From JAKSCF01 sp028279945 (lineage in GTDB: Bacteria; Bacillota; Clostridia; Peptostreptococcales; JAAYPU01), in contig JANQMT010000003.1 in assembly GCA_028279945.1 (NCBI GenBank), positions 1 to 8,683 on the forward strand: a DNA stretch of 8,683 bases, given 5' to 3'. Shown here piece by piece: positions 1 through 6,237 of the stretch. The notes below the pieces were generated by a model. It was not told the DNA's origin, did no database searches, and saw only the letters and a program-made list of their open reading frames with translations. The translations under genes were made by a program, and so were the position numbers. Each line of letters begins with the position of its first letter. Position 1 is the stretch's first letter.

Positions 1-458
1 TTGTATTTTTGTAATAAATGTGCACCGATTTGAGTAGACATTCTACCGGCTACTTCACTCATTGGAGCAAGAAGTGGTAAAGCGCCATTTGGCAGTGCAA
101 TGGTTTCATATGCAATACCCGTTACATTTTTTGATAATAGTGCATGGGTTAATTCAGGATTTGGAGCTAAATGAAGGTAAGTAAAAAGAGTTTGACCATC
201 TTTAAATAAATCATATTCTTCTTTAAGAGGCTCTTTAACCTTAATGATCATATCAGAATCATTAAATAATTCGGTTATATCCTCATAGATTTGTGCACCG
301 GCTTTTAAGTACTCGTCATTTTCAAAACCACTTCCTAATCCGGCCTGTGTTTCTACGATAACATGATGGCCTCTTGAAATTAAAGTTTTTGCTCCCCCCG
401 GAGTTAACGAAACCCTATTTTCATTGTTTTTTATTTCCTTAGGAATACCAATAATCAT
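1..458 (-). CDS. ald: Alanine dehydrogenase, N-terminal part (cut by window edge)
   Basis: This gene encodes the NAD-dependent enzyme that interconverts L-alanine with pyruvate and ammonium in the cytoplasm. About 152 N-terminal residues are visible; the NAD-binding Rossmann half lies outside the window. The start MIIGIPKEIKNNENRV is the classic opening of the family. Arg15, Lys75 (in IKVKEPL) and His96 (in YLHLAP) fall at the positions known in alanine dehydrogenases to bind and act on pyruvate. The segment MSEVAGRMSTQIGA near the edge is also characteristic. The start at 458 is supported by AAGGAGG at 475-469, 10 bases upstream. The gene lies 41 bases downstream of an Lrp-type regulator on the same strand, with no terminator between them, so the two are probably co-transcribed. 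The related transhydrogenase alpha subunit is less likely, given the alanine dehydrogenase-specific motifs. Confidence 0.95.
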   Translation of the reverse strand, partial: MIIGIPKEIKNNENRVSLTPGGAKTLISRGHHVIVETQAGLGSGFENDEYLKAGAQIYEDITELFNDSDMIIKVKEPLKEEYDLFKDGQTLFTYLHLAPNPELTHALLSKNVTGIAYETIALPNGALPLLAPMSEVAGRMSTQIGAHLLQKY

Positions 459-499
459 AAAATTCTTTCCTCCTTAATATATAAAAAAATTTAAAAATA

Positions 500-952
500 T
501 TATTCATTACTTGGAATAACGCTGTAATTATTTTTGTGTGTAGATAAAATAACGTTGGTCTGTGTTTTTTGAATGCCGGGAATACTCTTAATTTTATTCA
601 TGATACGTTCTAAGGTAAAAGTACTGTGGGTAATAATTTTTAAAGAGTAATCATACTCTCCTGTTATATAATGACATTCTAATATTTCATTTTCAGAATT
701 TATAAAATCTAAAAAATCTTCAGTGAATTCAGGGCGTTCAAGACGGATGCTCATAATAACAGATAATTCTTTGTGTAATAAGATAGAATCTAAGATAACC
801 GTATATTGTTTAATAATGCCCGAGCTTTCTAATTTTTTAAGACGTTCGCCAACAGCAGAAATAGACATGTTTACTTTTTTGCTAATTTCAGAAATTGATA
901 TTCTAGCATTATTTTGAAGAAGCTCAATAATTTTTAAATCTGTTATATCCAT
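500..952 (-). CDS. Lrp/AsnC-family transcriptional regulator, probable regulator of ald
   Basis: This is a 150-aa DNA-binding regulator of the feast/famine family. The N-terminus (MDITDLKIIELLQNNAR) and the winged helix-turn-helix at about residues 17-45 (ISISEISKKVNMSISAVGER) are typical. Residues about 67-142 form the ligand-binding RAM domain, with the usual GEYDYSLKI segment near residues 98-106. A reading frame continues 44 codons further upstream. I chose the ATG at 952 because the family starts this way and because GAAAGGT at 968-962 is well placed, whereas the upstream extension is AT-rich and has no family homology that I can see. The gene sits directly upstream of ald on the same strand. 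Lrp-type proteins controlling alanine dehydrogenase are known (AldR of mycobacteria, for example), so regulation of ald, perhaps by alanine, is a reasonable inference. The effector cannot be read from the sequence. Confidence 0.92.
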   Translation of the reverse strand: MDITDLKIIELLQNNARISISEISKKVNMSISAVGERLKKLESSGIIKQYTVILDSILLHKELSVIMSIRLERPEFTEDFLDFINSENEILECHYITGEYDYSLKIITHSTFTLERIMNKIKSIPGIQKTQTNVILSTHKNNYSVIPSNE

Positions 953-1022
953 CTGAATAATACCTTTCATAAGTTTTTGATTGAATTTTCGAAATACTTT
1001 CTTTGATTTTACCATATTAAAA

Positions 1023-1038
1023 AATATTATTGAATATT
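1023..1038. repeat. AT-rich inverted repeat, possible operator
   Basis: Two copies of the self-complementary hexamer AATATT flank ATTG, inside an extremely AT-rich stretch downstream of the predicted lrp promoter. Lrp-type proteins bind degenerate AT-rich palindromes and often control their own genes, so this could be an operator. The match is generic and could be chance in DNA of this composition. Confidence 0.2.
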
Positions 1039-1075
1039 GATAATAAAATGCATAAAATAATATGGAATTATTTTT

Positions 1076-1104
1076 ATAATACAAAAAAATTTTTGTTAAA
1101 GCAA
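1076..1104 (-). promoter_or_regulatory. Probable sigma-A promoter for lrp-ald
   Basis: On the minus strand, TTGCTT (1104-1099) is followed after exactly 17 bases by TATTAT (1081-1076). This predicts a transcript starting near 1069 with a leader of roughly 115 bases before the lrp start. The same -35/-10 pair and spacing recur upstream of the hydrogenase-maturation operon. AT-rich surroundings raise the chance of a false match. Confidence 0.45.
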
Positions 1105-1211
1105 TGAACGCAATGTTTTTAATTTAAATTTTTCTGTTTTAAAATTTTCAATCCAATTTGAATGATCTCTTTTCAGAAATAATAAGGTGAATTTTAGGTA
1201 AAAAAATTATG

Positions 1212-1248
1212 TAAAATAAAAATGGACTTAATCAATAAGTCCATTTTT
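1212..1248 (-). terminator. Intrinsic terminator of the spore coat operon
   Basis: A perfect 13-bp stem (1218-1230 with 1236-1248) has a 5-base loop and, on the minus strand, runs into TTTTTATTTT. It lies 5 bases beyond the stop of the CotF-like gene. The flanking A and T runs make the hairpin potentially active in both directions, but there is no plus-strand gene ending here. Confidence 0.85.
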
Positions 1249-1253
1249 ATATA

Positions 1254-1541
1254 TTAAGTTAATTCATTTTGGATTTGATTAAACTTATCTTTAGCTTGTT
1301 GAACTTCTTGAGTGTCAGATTGTTTAATGTTATACCAACCTCGTTGGTTCATGGCGTTGAAAACATCTTCTTGACAATTAAAAATATTTTGTTCGCACTT
1401 TGTAAGCACTTGACGTAGGTTTGAGCACGATGATTCTGTAATACCTACCGTATAGCTTTCAGTTCCATGTTTTTCAGTCATTAAAAGGTCACTCATTAAC
1501 TCTTTTTCTGTTAATGATATGTTGTTACTGTTATTTTGCAT
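1254..1541 (-). CDS. CotF-domain spore coat protein
   Basis: This 95-aa protein matches the CotF-type coat domain (Coat_F), a four-helix, ferritin-like fold found in spore coat proteins of Bacillus and Clostridium. The recognisable parts are the opening LTEKELMSDLLMTEK (residues about 10-24), ITESSCSNLRQVL in the middle and the hallmark VFNAMNQRGWYNIK (about 61-74), followed by a QEVQQAKDKF helix. It would be made in the mother cell during sporulation and deposited in the coat. The start at 1541 has AAGGAGG just upstream. The gene follows the 74-aa gene by 12 bases, so the pair is one operon. I find no convincing sporulation sigma-factor promoter upstream. The domain assignment is secure; the exact coat layer and role are unknown. 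Confidence 0.88.
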   Translation of the reverse strand: MQNNSNNISLTEKELMSDLLMTEKHGTESYTVGITESSCSNLRQVLTKCEQNIFNCQEDVFNAMNQRGWYNIKQSDTQEVQQAKDKFNQIQNELT

Positions 1542-1553
1542 TTTATTACCTCC

Positions 1554-1778
1554 TTATTGATGTGAATTTAGATAATTGAGTAAATCAGTGTAATTCTGTT
1601 TATGCTGTTGAGAAAGAGTCTTGCATAAATTTTTCAACTCTTGGTCGTTACAGAATTCTGCATATTGATTGGATTTTTTGTTCATAGTCGCTTCATAGTC
1701 TAATTGATCTTCCAATACTTTTAGATTATTAGCATCTAATTTCGGCTTATTCTCTGAATCAAATGAAAATACTGACAT
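1554..1778 (-). CDS. Small helical protein paired with CotF-like coat protein
   Basis: This is a 74-aa soluble, mostly helical protein without signal peptide or membrane segment. I do not recognise a named family. The sequence is rich in Asn, Gln, Lys and Leu. It has two predicted helices (residues about 17-42 and 47-70), the second reading ELKNLCKTLSQQHKQNY, and two cysteines (about 43 and 51). The start is the ATG at 1778, preceded by AAGGAGG at 1794-1788 with 9-base spacing. An out-of-frame ATG four bases upstream is ignored. It is the first gene of a two-gene operon with the CotF-domain gene, so a role in the spore coat is inferred from context. Its helix pattern resembles half of the ferritin-like bundle of its neighbour, which could mean a partner subunit; that is speculation. 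Confidence 0.8.
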   Translation of the reverse strand: MSVFSFDSENKPKLDANNLKVLEDQLDYEATMNKKSNQYAEFCNDQELKNLCKTLSQQHKQNYTDLLNYLNSHQ

Positions 1779-2025
1779 TCATTTATTCCTCCTTAATTTT
1801 TTATAATCAGTATTATTATTTGAAAGAATTAAAATAATATAATAAGAAATAATAATTTTTAAAGGCAGATTTTAAAAAAAGTCATATTTTTAAAGAATTT
1901 CTTAAAGTTTTTTATGGTTAATAAGCTGAGATAGTATAAATAAAGAAAAAAATCATACAAGTGGAAAAAATTTTAAAAAGAAAGGTTATAAAATTAATAA
2001 TTTGGGTAAAATAGCTATGAACGGC

Positions 2026-2067
2026 AAACCCCTTAAACCCCCTATTATAAAATATTTATAATCCCCC
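2026..2067. repeat. AT palindrome flanked by C-runs
   Basis: Two near-copies of AAACCCCYT (2026-2034 and 2035-2043) are followed by a perfect palindrome, ATTATAAA-ata-TTTATAAT (2044-2062), and then another run of five C (2063-2067). On the minus strand this reads as three G-runs of 5, 5 and 4 with a hairpin between the first two. Such sharp base-composition change in AT-rich DNA is unusual. The function is unknown. Confidence 0.6.
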
Positions 2068-2071
2068 ACCA

Positions 2072-2101
2072 TTGAGGCATCCAGATTTCTGGATGCCTCA
2101 A
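2072..2101. repeat. Perfect 13-bp hairpin without a T-tract
   Basis: TTGAGGCATCCAG (2072-2084) pairs perfectly with CTGGATGCCTCAA (2089-2101) across the 4-base loop ATTT. The stem is GC-rich in its core and very stable. Neither strand continues into a run of T, so it is not a standard intrinsic terminator. It could be a structured RNA element, a protein-binding palindrome or part of a dispersed repeat. Confidence 0.75.
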
Positions 2102-2120
2102 ACTGTCAATAGATGCTAAT

Positions 2121-2170
2121 TTTGCATTATTATTTCAAGTGCGTATGCTCACTTATTTGAAACTTTGCAT
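2121..2170. repeat. Hairpin flanked by TTTGCAT direct repeats
   Basis: Two copies of TTTGCAT (2121-2127 and 2164-2170) bracket an imperfect inverted repeat. AAGTG (2137-2141) pairs with CACTT (2150-2154), and outer arms TTTCA (2133-2137) and TGAAA (2158-2162) can extend it with a small bulge. This may be a small dispersed repeat or an operator near glnS; I cannot decide from one copy. Confidence 0.4.
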
Positions 2171-2209
2171 GATTACTGTACTTTTTTACTGAATTATAGG
2201 GAGATGTTA

Positions 2210-2237
2210 TGTACAAAATATCATTAAATGGTATAAT
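2210..2237 (+). promoter_or_regulatory. Probable sigma-A promoter for glnS
   Basis: TGTACA (2210-2215) is followed after 16 bases by a perfect TATAAT (2232-2237), itself preceded by TGG, an extended -10 element. Transcription would start near 2244, leaving a leader of only about 24 bases that contains the ribosome binding site. No T-box or other attenuator fits in that leader. Confidence 0.7.
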
Positions 2238-2267
2238 AATTTAGGAAATACATAGAGGAGGATGATT

Positions 2268-3944
2268 ATGGCGGCAAATGATGCAAAAAAGTCATTAGAA
2301 CCGGAAAAAGAAATTATATCTTCCAATTTTATACAAAATATTATTGATAAAGATTTGGAACAAGAAGTATATGGAAACAGGGTTCATACTCGATTCCCAC
2401 CAGAACCTAATGGCTATTTACATATAGGTCATGCTAAGTCCATATGCCTGAATTTTGGGCTGGCAGAAAAATATAAAGGGAAATGTAATCTAAGATTTGA
2501 TGATACCAATCCGGTCAAAGAAGATGTAGAATACGTTGAGTCTATTAAAGAAGATGTAGAATGGCTTGGGTTTAAATGGGACGGCCTATACTATGCATCC
2601 AATTATTTTGATAAAATGCATGAATGTGCATTGGATCTTATAAAAAAGGGAAAAGCATTTGTATGTGATTTATCTGCTGATGAAATTAGGACGTATAGAG
2701 GCACATTAAATGAAACGGGAAAAGAAAGTCCCTATAGAAATAGAAGCGTAGAAGAAAATTTAGATTTATTTGAAAGAATGAAACAGGGCGAATTTAAAGA
2801 TGGTGAGAAAGTATTACGCGCTAAAATTGATATGTCTTCACCCAATTTAAATATGAGAGACCCTGTTATATATAGAATTTCTCATAACGCCCATCATAAT
2901 ACGGGCGATAAGTGGTGTGTATATCCTATGTATGATTACGCCCATCCTTTAGAGGATGCATTCGAGAATATAACCCATTCTGTATGTACGCTTGAGTTTG
3001 AAGACCATCGTCCTTTGTACGACTGGGTGCTGAGAGAATTAGAATTTAAAACACCGCCAAAACAAATTGAGTTTGCTCGATTGAACCTTACCAATACAAT
3101 GATGAGTAAGCGATATCTAAAGAATTTGGTTGACGAAAGAGCCGTAGACGGATGGGATGATCCAAGAATGCCTACGATAGCCGGCCTAAGAAGAAGAGGC
3201 TATACACCTGAAGCCATTCGGGATTTTTGTGATCGTATTGGGGTTGCAAAGAGTAATAGTACGGTAGATATTGCATTGCTGGAACATTGTATAAGAGAAG
3301 ATTTAAAATTAAAAATAGAAACAAAAATAGTGATTTTAGACCCATTGAAAGTTGTTATTACAAACTACCCTGAAGATGAGAGAGAATGGCTTGAAATTGA
3401 AAACAATAAAGAAGTAGAAAGCATGGGAAAAAGAAAAGTTCCATTTTCAAGAGAACTGTATATTGAACGCAGTGATTTTTTAGAAAATCCGCCTAAAAAG
3501 TTTTTCAGAATGTTTCCCGGCAATGAAGTAAGATTTAAAGGTGCTTATTTTATTAAGTGTGAAGAAGTCATCAAAGATGAAAATGGGGAAGTTATAGAAT
3601 TAAGATGCATTTATGACCCGGAAACAAAAAGCGGCAGCGGCTTTACAGGGAGAAAAGTTAAAGGAACGATTCATTGGCTGGATGCTAAACATGCTAAAAA
3701 TATCACTGTAAGAGCTTACGAGCATTTAATGTTAGAAGATGAAGAGGAGAATCTAAGTTTAAACCCTGATTCTTTAGAAACATTTGATAATGCTTTAGCA
3801 GAGCCAAGCATAGAAGATATAAAAGCAGGGGAGAGATATCAATTTTTTAGACATGGATACTTCTATGTCGATCCAAAGCTGACAAAAGAAGATGATAACG
3901 TGTTTAATAGAATTGTTGCTTTAAAAAGCTCATATAAAAAATAA
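2268..3944 (+). CDS. glnS: Glutaminyl-tRNA synthetase
   Basis: This 558-aa cytoplasmic class I synthetase attaches glutamine to tRNA-Gln. The catalytic core opens with TRFPPEPNGYLHIGHAKS (HIGH at about residues 52-55) and has the KMSKS-type loop MMSKR at 278-282. The blocks GWDDPRMPTI and GLRRRGYTPEAIR follow, then two anticodon-binding beta-barrels to the C-terminus. Length and sequence match bacterial GlnRS (about 554 aa in E. coli), not GltX: the FPPEPNGYLHIGHAK and DPRMPT blocks are GlnRS-specific. Two in-frame ATGs exist. The one at 2262 abuts the GGAGG at 2257-2261, so I chose 2268, with 6-base spacing. The gene has its own promoter and terminator. Most Firmicutes make Gln-tRNA by amidating Glu-tRNA with GatCAB, but a subset of clostridia carry glnS, thought to have been acquired by transfer. 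Confidence 0.97.
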   Translation: MAANDAKKSLEPEKEIISSNFIQNIIDKDLEQEVYGNRVHTRFPPEPNGYLHIGHAKSICLNFGLAEKYKGKCNLRFDDTNPVKEDVEYVESIKEDVEWLGFKWDGLYYASNYFDKMHECALDLIKKGKAFVCDLSADEIRTYRGTLNETGKESPYRNRSVEENLDLFERMKQGEFKDGEKVLRAKIDMSSPNLNMRDPVIYRISHNAHHNTGDKWCVYPMYDYAHPLEDAFENITHSVCTLEFEDHRPLYDWVLRELEFKTPPKQIEFARLNLTNTMMSKRYLKNLVDERAVDGWDDPRMPTIAGLRRRGYTPEAIRDFCDRIGVAKSNSTVDIALLEHCIREDLKLKIETKIVILDPLKVVITNYPEDEREWLEIENNKEVESMGKRKVPFSRELYIERSDFLENPPKKFFRMFPGNEVRFKGAYFIKCEEVIKDENGEVIELRCIYDPETKSGSGFTGRKVKGTIHWLDAKHAKNITVRAYEHLMLEDEEENLSLNPDSLETFDNALAEPSIEDIKAGERYQFFRHGYFYVDPKLTKEDDNVFNRIVALKSSYKK

Positions 3945-3970
3945 GTTGGTTCAATTTGAGCCAACTTTTC
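3943..3970 (+). terminator. Intrinsic terminator of glnS
   Basis: An 11-bp stem with one G-T pair (3943-3953 with 3957-3967) has a 3-base loop and ends in TTTT, C, TAATTT. It begins inside the glnS stop codon. The T-tract is short, so some read-through into the next genes is possible. Confidence 0.8.
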
Positions 3971-3978
3971 TAATTTAG

Positions 3979-3987
3979 TGATATAAT
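3979..3987 (+). promoter_or_regulatory. Possible extended -10 promoter for the membrane protein/HNH pair
   Basis: TGATATAAT forms a perfect -10 with a TG extension. There is no good -35 at standard spacing; the upstream bases are the glnS terminator. Transcription would start near 3994, about 36 bases ahead of the next gene. Confidence 0.4.
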
Positions 3988-4029
3988 AATATCAGGAAAT
4001 ACAAAATATGTATATAAGTGGAGGGTAGT

Positions 4030-4257
4030 ATGAAGAAAAATGATCATTTTGTTGGAACAGGTAAAATTCATAAATTGATTTTGAACTTGACAATTTCTCC
4101 GCTGCTTTCTATTGTTGCAGGAATTATAATGCTGGTTTTTGCTATTATCAATTTTAAGAGAAATGCTTTTCAACATTCTATAACAAACTTATTTATTTCT
4201 AGTGTGTTTTTCTATGGAGGGATTGCTAAACTACTAGGGAATAAACCGAATAATTAA
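4030..4257 (+). CDS. Small two-helix membrane protein of unknown function
   Basis: This 75-aa protein has a short, positively charged N-terminus (MKKNDHFVGTGKIHK) and two predicted membrane helices, at about residues 17-41 and 51-69, joined by a short basic loop (FKRNAFQHS). The C-terminus is short and polar. I recognise no family and no catalytic motif. The start at 4030 follows GGAGGG (4020-4025). A GTG at 4018 in the same frame lies beside the ribosome binding site and is unlikely to be used. The gene stands 39 bases ahead of an HNH endonuclease gene on the same strand, without a terminator between, so the two may be co-transcribed. Whether they work together is unknown. Confidence 0.7.
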   Translation: MKKNDHFVGTGKIHKLILNLTISPLLSIVAGIIMLVFAIINFKRNAFQHSITNLFISSVFFYGGIAKLLGNKPNN

Positions 4258-4296
4258 AACTTATATATAGATTTTTTTAAAATTTAAGGAAGTATA

Positions 4297-4740
4297 ATGG
4301 ACAATAAAAAGGCGTTAAAAAAGTATATCTATGAAAGAGACATAAAGCAATGTCGATTCTGTAGTAAAGAATTGGAGTTTAGGCAGATAAGCTTGGATCA
4401 TTACTTACCAAGAAGTAAAAAGGGTCCCAACGATGTCTTTAATATTGTTTTGAGTTGTAAAAAATGCAACAAATATAAAGAAAATAGAGTTCCTTCCAAC
4501 TATGAAGAAGTGTTGCTGGATAACTTTAAACAAGGTGTAATGGATAAAAAGATAAAATCATCTGTTGTAAAGTTAAAGCATCAAGACTTACTAAAAATAG
4601 CTGAAACAATGAACAAAATAGAATCTATCCATACTTACACAGTTTTTCAAGGGGCAAAATACCGCATGTACGTTAGAAAAGATAATGTCTTTAAAATCAT
4701 AGAATTAAGTCATGTAAATCAAGAAAAAAATCAGAGTTGA
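4297..4740 (+). CDS. HNH endonuclease family protein
   Basis: This 147-aa protein carries a zinc-ribbon HNH nuclease domain in its N-terminal 60 residues. CRFC (Cys19, Cys22) and CKKC (Cys54, Cys57) would hold the structural zinc. LDHYLPRSKKGPNDVFNIV supplies the catalytic Asp-His (34-35), the Asn at 45 and Asn49. This fits the HNH_5-type fold seen in McrA-like and other stand-alone nucleases. Residues 60-147 are charged, contain a predicted helix (about 95-108) and match nothing I know; they may bind DNA. The start ATG has AAGGAAG about 5 bases upstream. Stand-alone HNH proteins occur in mobile elements, phage and defence loci, but no integrase, phage gene or methylase is visible here, so the biological role is open. 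Confidence 0.85.
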   Translation: MDNKKALKKYIYERDIKQCRFCSKELEFRQISLDHYLPRSKKGPNDVFNIVLSCKKCNKYKENRVPSNYEEVLLDNFKQGVMDKKIKSSVVKLKHQDLLKIAETMNKIESIHTYTVFQGAKYRMYVRKDNVFKIIELSHVNQEKNQS

Positions 4741-4780
4741 ACTTGTATCACATGGATATACCCTTCATCTCTGATTTTTT
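4724..4780. terminator. Probable two-way terminator between HNH gene and hydG
   Basis: AAAAAAATCAGAG (4724-4736) and CTCTGATTTTTT (4769-4780) form a 12-bp stem around a 32-base loop that can fold further through short TATC/GATA pairing. The plus strand ends in six T and the minus strand in seven, and the two operons converge here (stops at 4740 and 4809). The left arm overlaps the end of the HNH gene. The large loop makes it weaker than a compact terminator. Confidence 0.65.
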
Positions 4781-4808
4781 AATAATTCATTTTATAAAGG
4801 AACCTCCA

Positions 4809-6224
4809 TTATAGATATAAATCTCTAATGCCTTCTTCGATCTTTTTTAACTGTTCTTTTGTCAGTTTTTTTACTTTATCCGAATCAATGTCTTCCAGAG
4901 ATTCTTCTATCATTTTGTTACCAATGGTTTTTAATTCTTCATCGCCATAATCCATTAGATACTCTTTAAATGTCATCAGTGCATTGGGGAGACAGACATT
5001 GTGAATTTGCCCTGATTTTGCCAGTCTCATGAATCGGTCCCCGGTTCTTCCTGCACGATAACAAGCCGTACAATAGCTGGGGACATAAGAACCTTTACAC
5101 AACACTTTTAATAACTCCAAAGGAGAACGATGATCTTCTACTTGGAATTGTGCCGTATCCAGGATTTCCTCTTTTGGTGCCTCATGTTCTTCCATATAGC
5201 CGCCAACACCGGTGCATGATCCGGCACTAATTTGAGATACGCCTAATTCCATAACTTCTTCTCTAAAGCCGGGGGCTTCTCTGGTTGATAAAATCAAACC
5301 GGTATAAGGAACCGATAATCGGAGTATTGCAGTAATTTTTTTAAATTCATCATCGGTTACTAGGTGAGGATAAGTGTTCACATCCACACCTTCAGCTTTT
5401 TTTAGTCTAGGAACGGATATTGTGTGTGGCCCAACACCAAAAGCTTCTTCCAAATGTTCTTTATGAAGCATCATACCAATGGTATCGTATTTATAGTCGT
5501 ATAAGCCATAAAGCACACCGATGCCTACATCGTCAATACCTGCTGTCATAGCTCTGTCCATGGCAGTCGTATGGTATTCATAGTCATGCTTAGGGCCTTT
5601 TGGATGAAGCTTTTCATATGAAGGCTTATGATAAGTTTCTTGGAATAATATATAGGTGCCGATGCCTACTTCATTTAATCTTTTATAGACGTCTTCTGTT
5701 GTAGCGGCAATATTGACATTGATTCTTCTGATACTGCCATTTTTAAATTTAAGGCTGTATATTTTTTCCATGCATTCCATAATATAATCAATAGAGCAGT
5801 TCTGTAAATCTTCGCCGGCTTCTAAGGCGATTCGCTTGTGTCCCATAGACTCTAAAATACGAACCTCTTCTTCTAATTCTTCCATAGTTAGTTTTTTTCT
5901 ATGAATATCACTATTGCAATGCTTATATCCACAGTAAGCACAGTCGTTGACACAATAATTGCTTACATAAAGCGGTGCAAATATAACGATTCTCTTTCCA
6001 TAAATCGTTTCTTTAATATGCTTTGCTGTAGCATACATTTCTTCTAAAATAGATGAATCTTCAATGTTTAATAAAACAGCCGTCTCACGGTGGCTTAATC
6101 CTTCCATTCTTTTTGCTTTAGCAAGTATCTCTCTGACATAATCCAGGTCGTTTACTTTTTCCTTACCATATTCTAAGGAACTCAATATTTCTTCATGATT
6201 GATAAATTCTACTGCTTTTTTCAT
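4809..6224 (-). CDS. hydG: [FeFe]-hydrogenase maturation radical SAM enzyme HydG (tyrosine lyase)
   Basis: HydG cleaves tyrosine to p-cresol, CO and cyanide and builds the Fe(CO)2(CN) synthon for the hydrogenase H-cluster. The 471-aa protein has the radical SAM CX3CX2C motif (CVNDCAYC, Cys91/95/98) and the HydG-defining C-terminal CX2CX22C (Cys385, Cys388, Cys411) that binds the auxiliary cluster. FQETYHKPSYEKLHP, GVGPHTISVPRL and SAGSCTGVGGY are also typical. This excludes ThiH, which lacks the auxiliary motif. The frame extends 26 codons upstream into hydE, but the ATG at 6224 gives the family length and has GGGGTGAG upstream. The gene starts 13 bases after the hydE stop, so the two are surely co-transcribed. 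The operon ends after it. HydF and the hydrogenase itself are not in this window. Confidence 0.97.
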   Translation of the reverse strand: MKKAVEFINHEEILSSLEYGKEKVNDLDYVREILAKAKRMEGLSHRETAVLLNIEDSSILEEMYATAKHIKETIYGKRIVIFAPLYVSNYCVNDCAYCGYKHCNSDIHRKKLTMEELEEEVRILESMGHKRIALEAGEDLQNCSIDYIMECMEKIYSLKFKNGSIRRINVNIAATTEDVYKRLNEVGIGTYILFQETYHKPSYEKLHPKGPKHDYEYHTTAMDRAMTAGIDDVGIGVLYGLYDYKYDTIGMMLHKEHLEEAFGVGPHTISVPRLKKAEGVDVNTYPHLVTDDEFKKITAILRLSVPYTGLILSTREAPGFREEVMELGVSQISAGSCTGVGGYMEEHEAPKEEILDTAQFQVEDHRSPLELLKVLCKGSYVPSYCTACYRAGRTGDRFMRLAKSGQIHNVCLPNALMTFKEYLMDYGDEELKTIGNKMIEESLEDIDSDKVKKLTKEQLKKIEEGIRDLYL

Positions 6225-6237
6225 TTTGCTCACCCCA

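Larger units (their letters stand above)
1779..2209. other. Non-coding region between coat operon and glnS
   Basis: No open reading frame with a ribosome binding site is visible on either strand. About 1795-2020 is simple AT-rich DNA that should hold the coat-operon promoter, but no clear sigma-A, sigma-E, sigma-G or sigma-K element stands out. From 2026 to 2170 there is a cluster of symmetric sequences, listed separately: an AT palindrome between C-runs, a perfect 13-bp hairpin and a hairpin flanked by TTTGCAT repeats. The predicted glnS promoter lies downstream of all of these, so they are not in the glnS leader unless a second promoter exists further upstream. Confidence 0.6.

Noticed and set aside
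953..1084. A 44-codon N-terminal extension of the Lrp-type regulator
   Set aside because: It is extremely AT-rich, has no ribosome binding site at its first ATG and overlaps the predicted promoter. The normal family start with GAAAGGT lies at 952.
1881..1888. GTCATATT, resembling a sigma-E -35 element on the plus strand
   Set aside because: There is no matching -10 at the right distance, and it points away from the coat operon.
2262..2267. Upstream ATG of glnS at 2262
   Set aside because: It directly abuts the GGAGG, leaving no spacing; the ATG at 2268 is correctly placed.
3970..4176. 68-codon minus-strand reading frame opposite the small membrane protein
   Set aside because: Low-complexity translation without a start signal, overlapping a better-supported gene and promoter.
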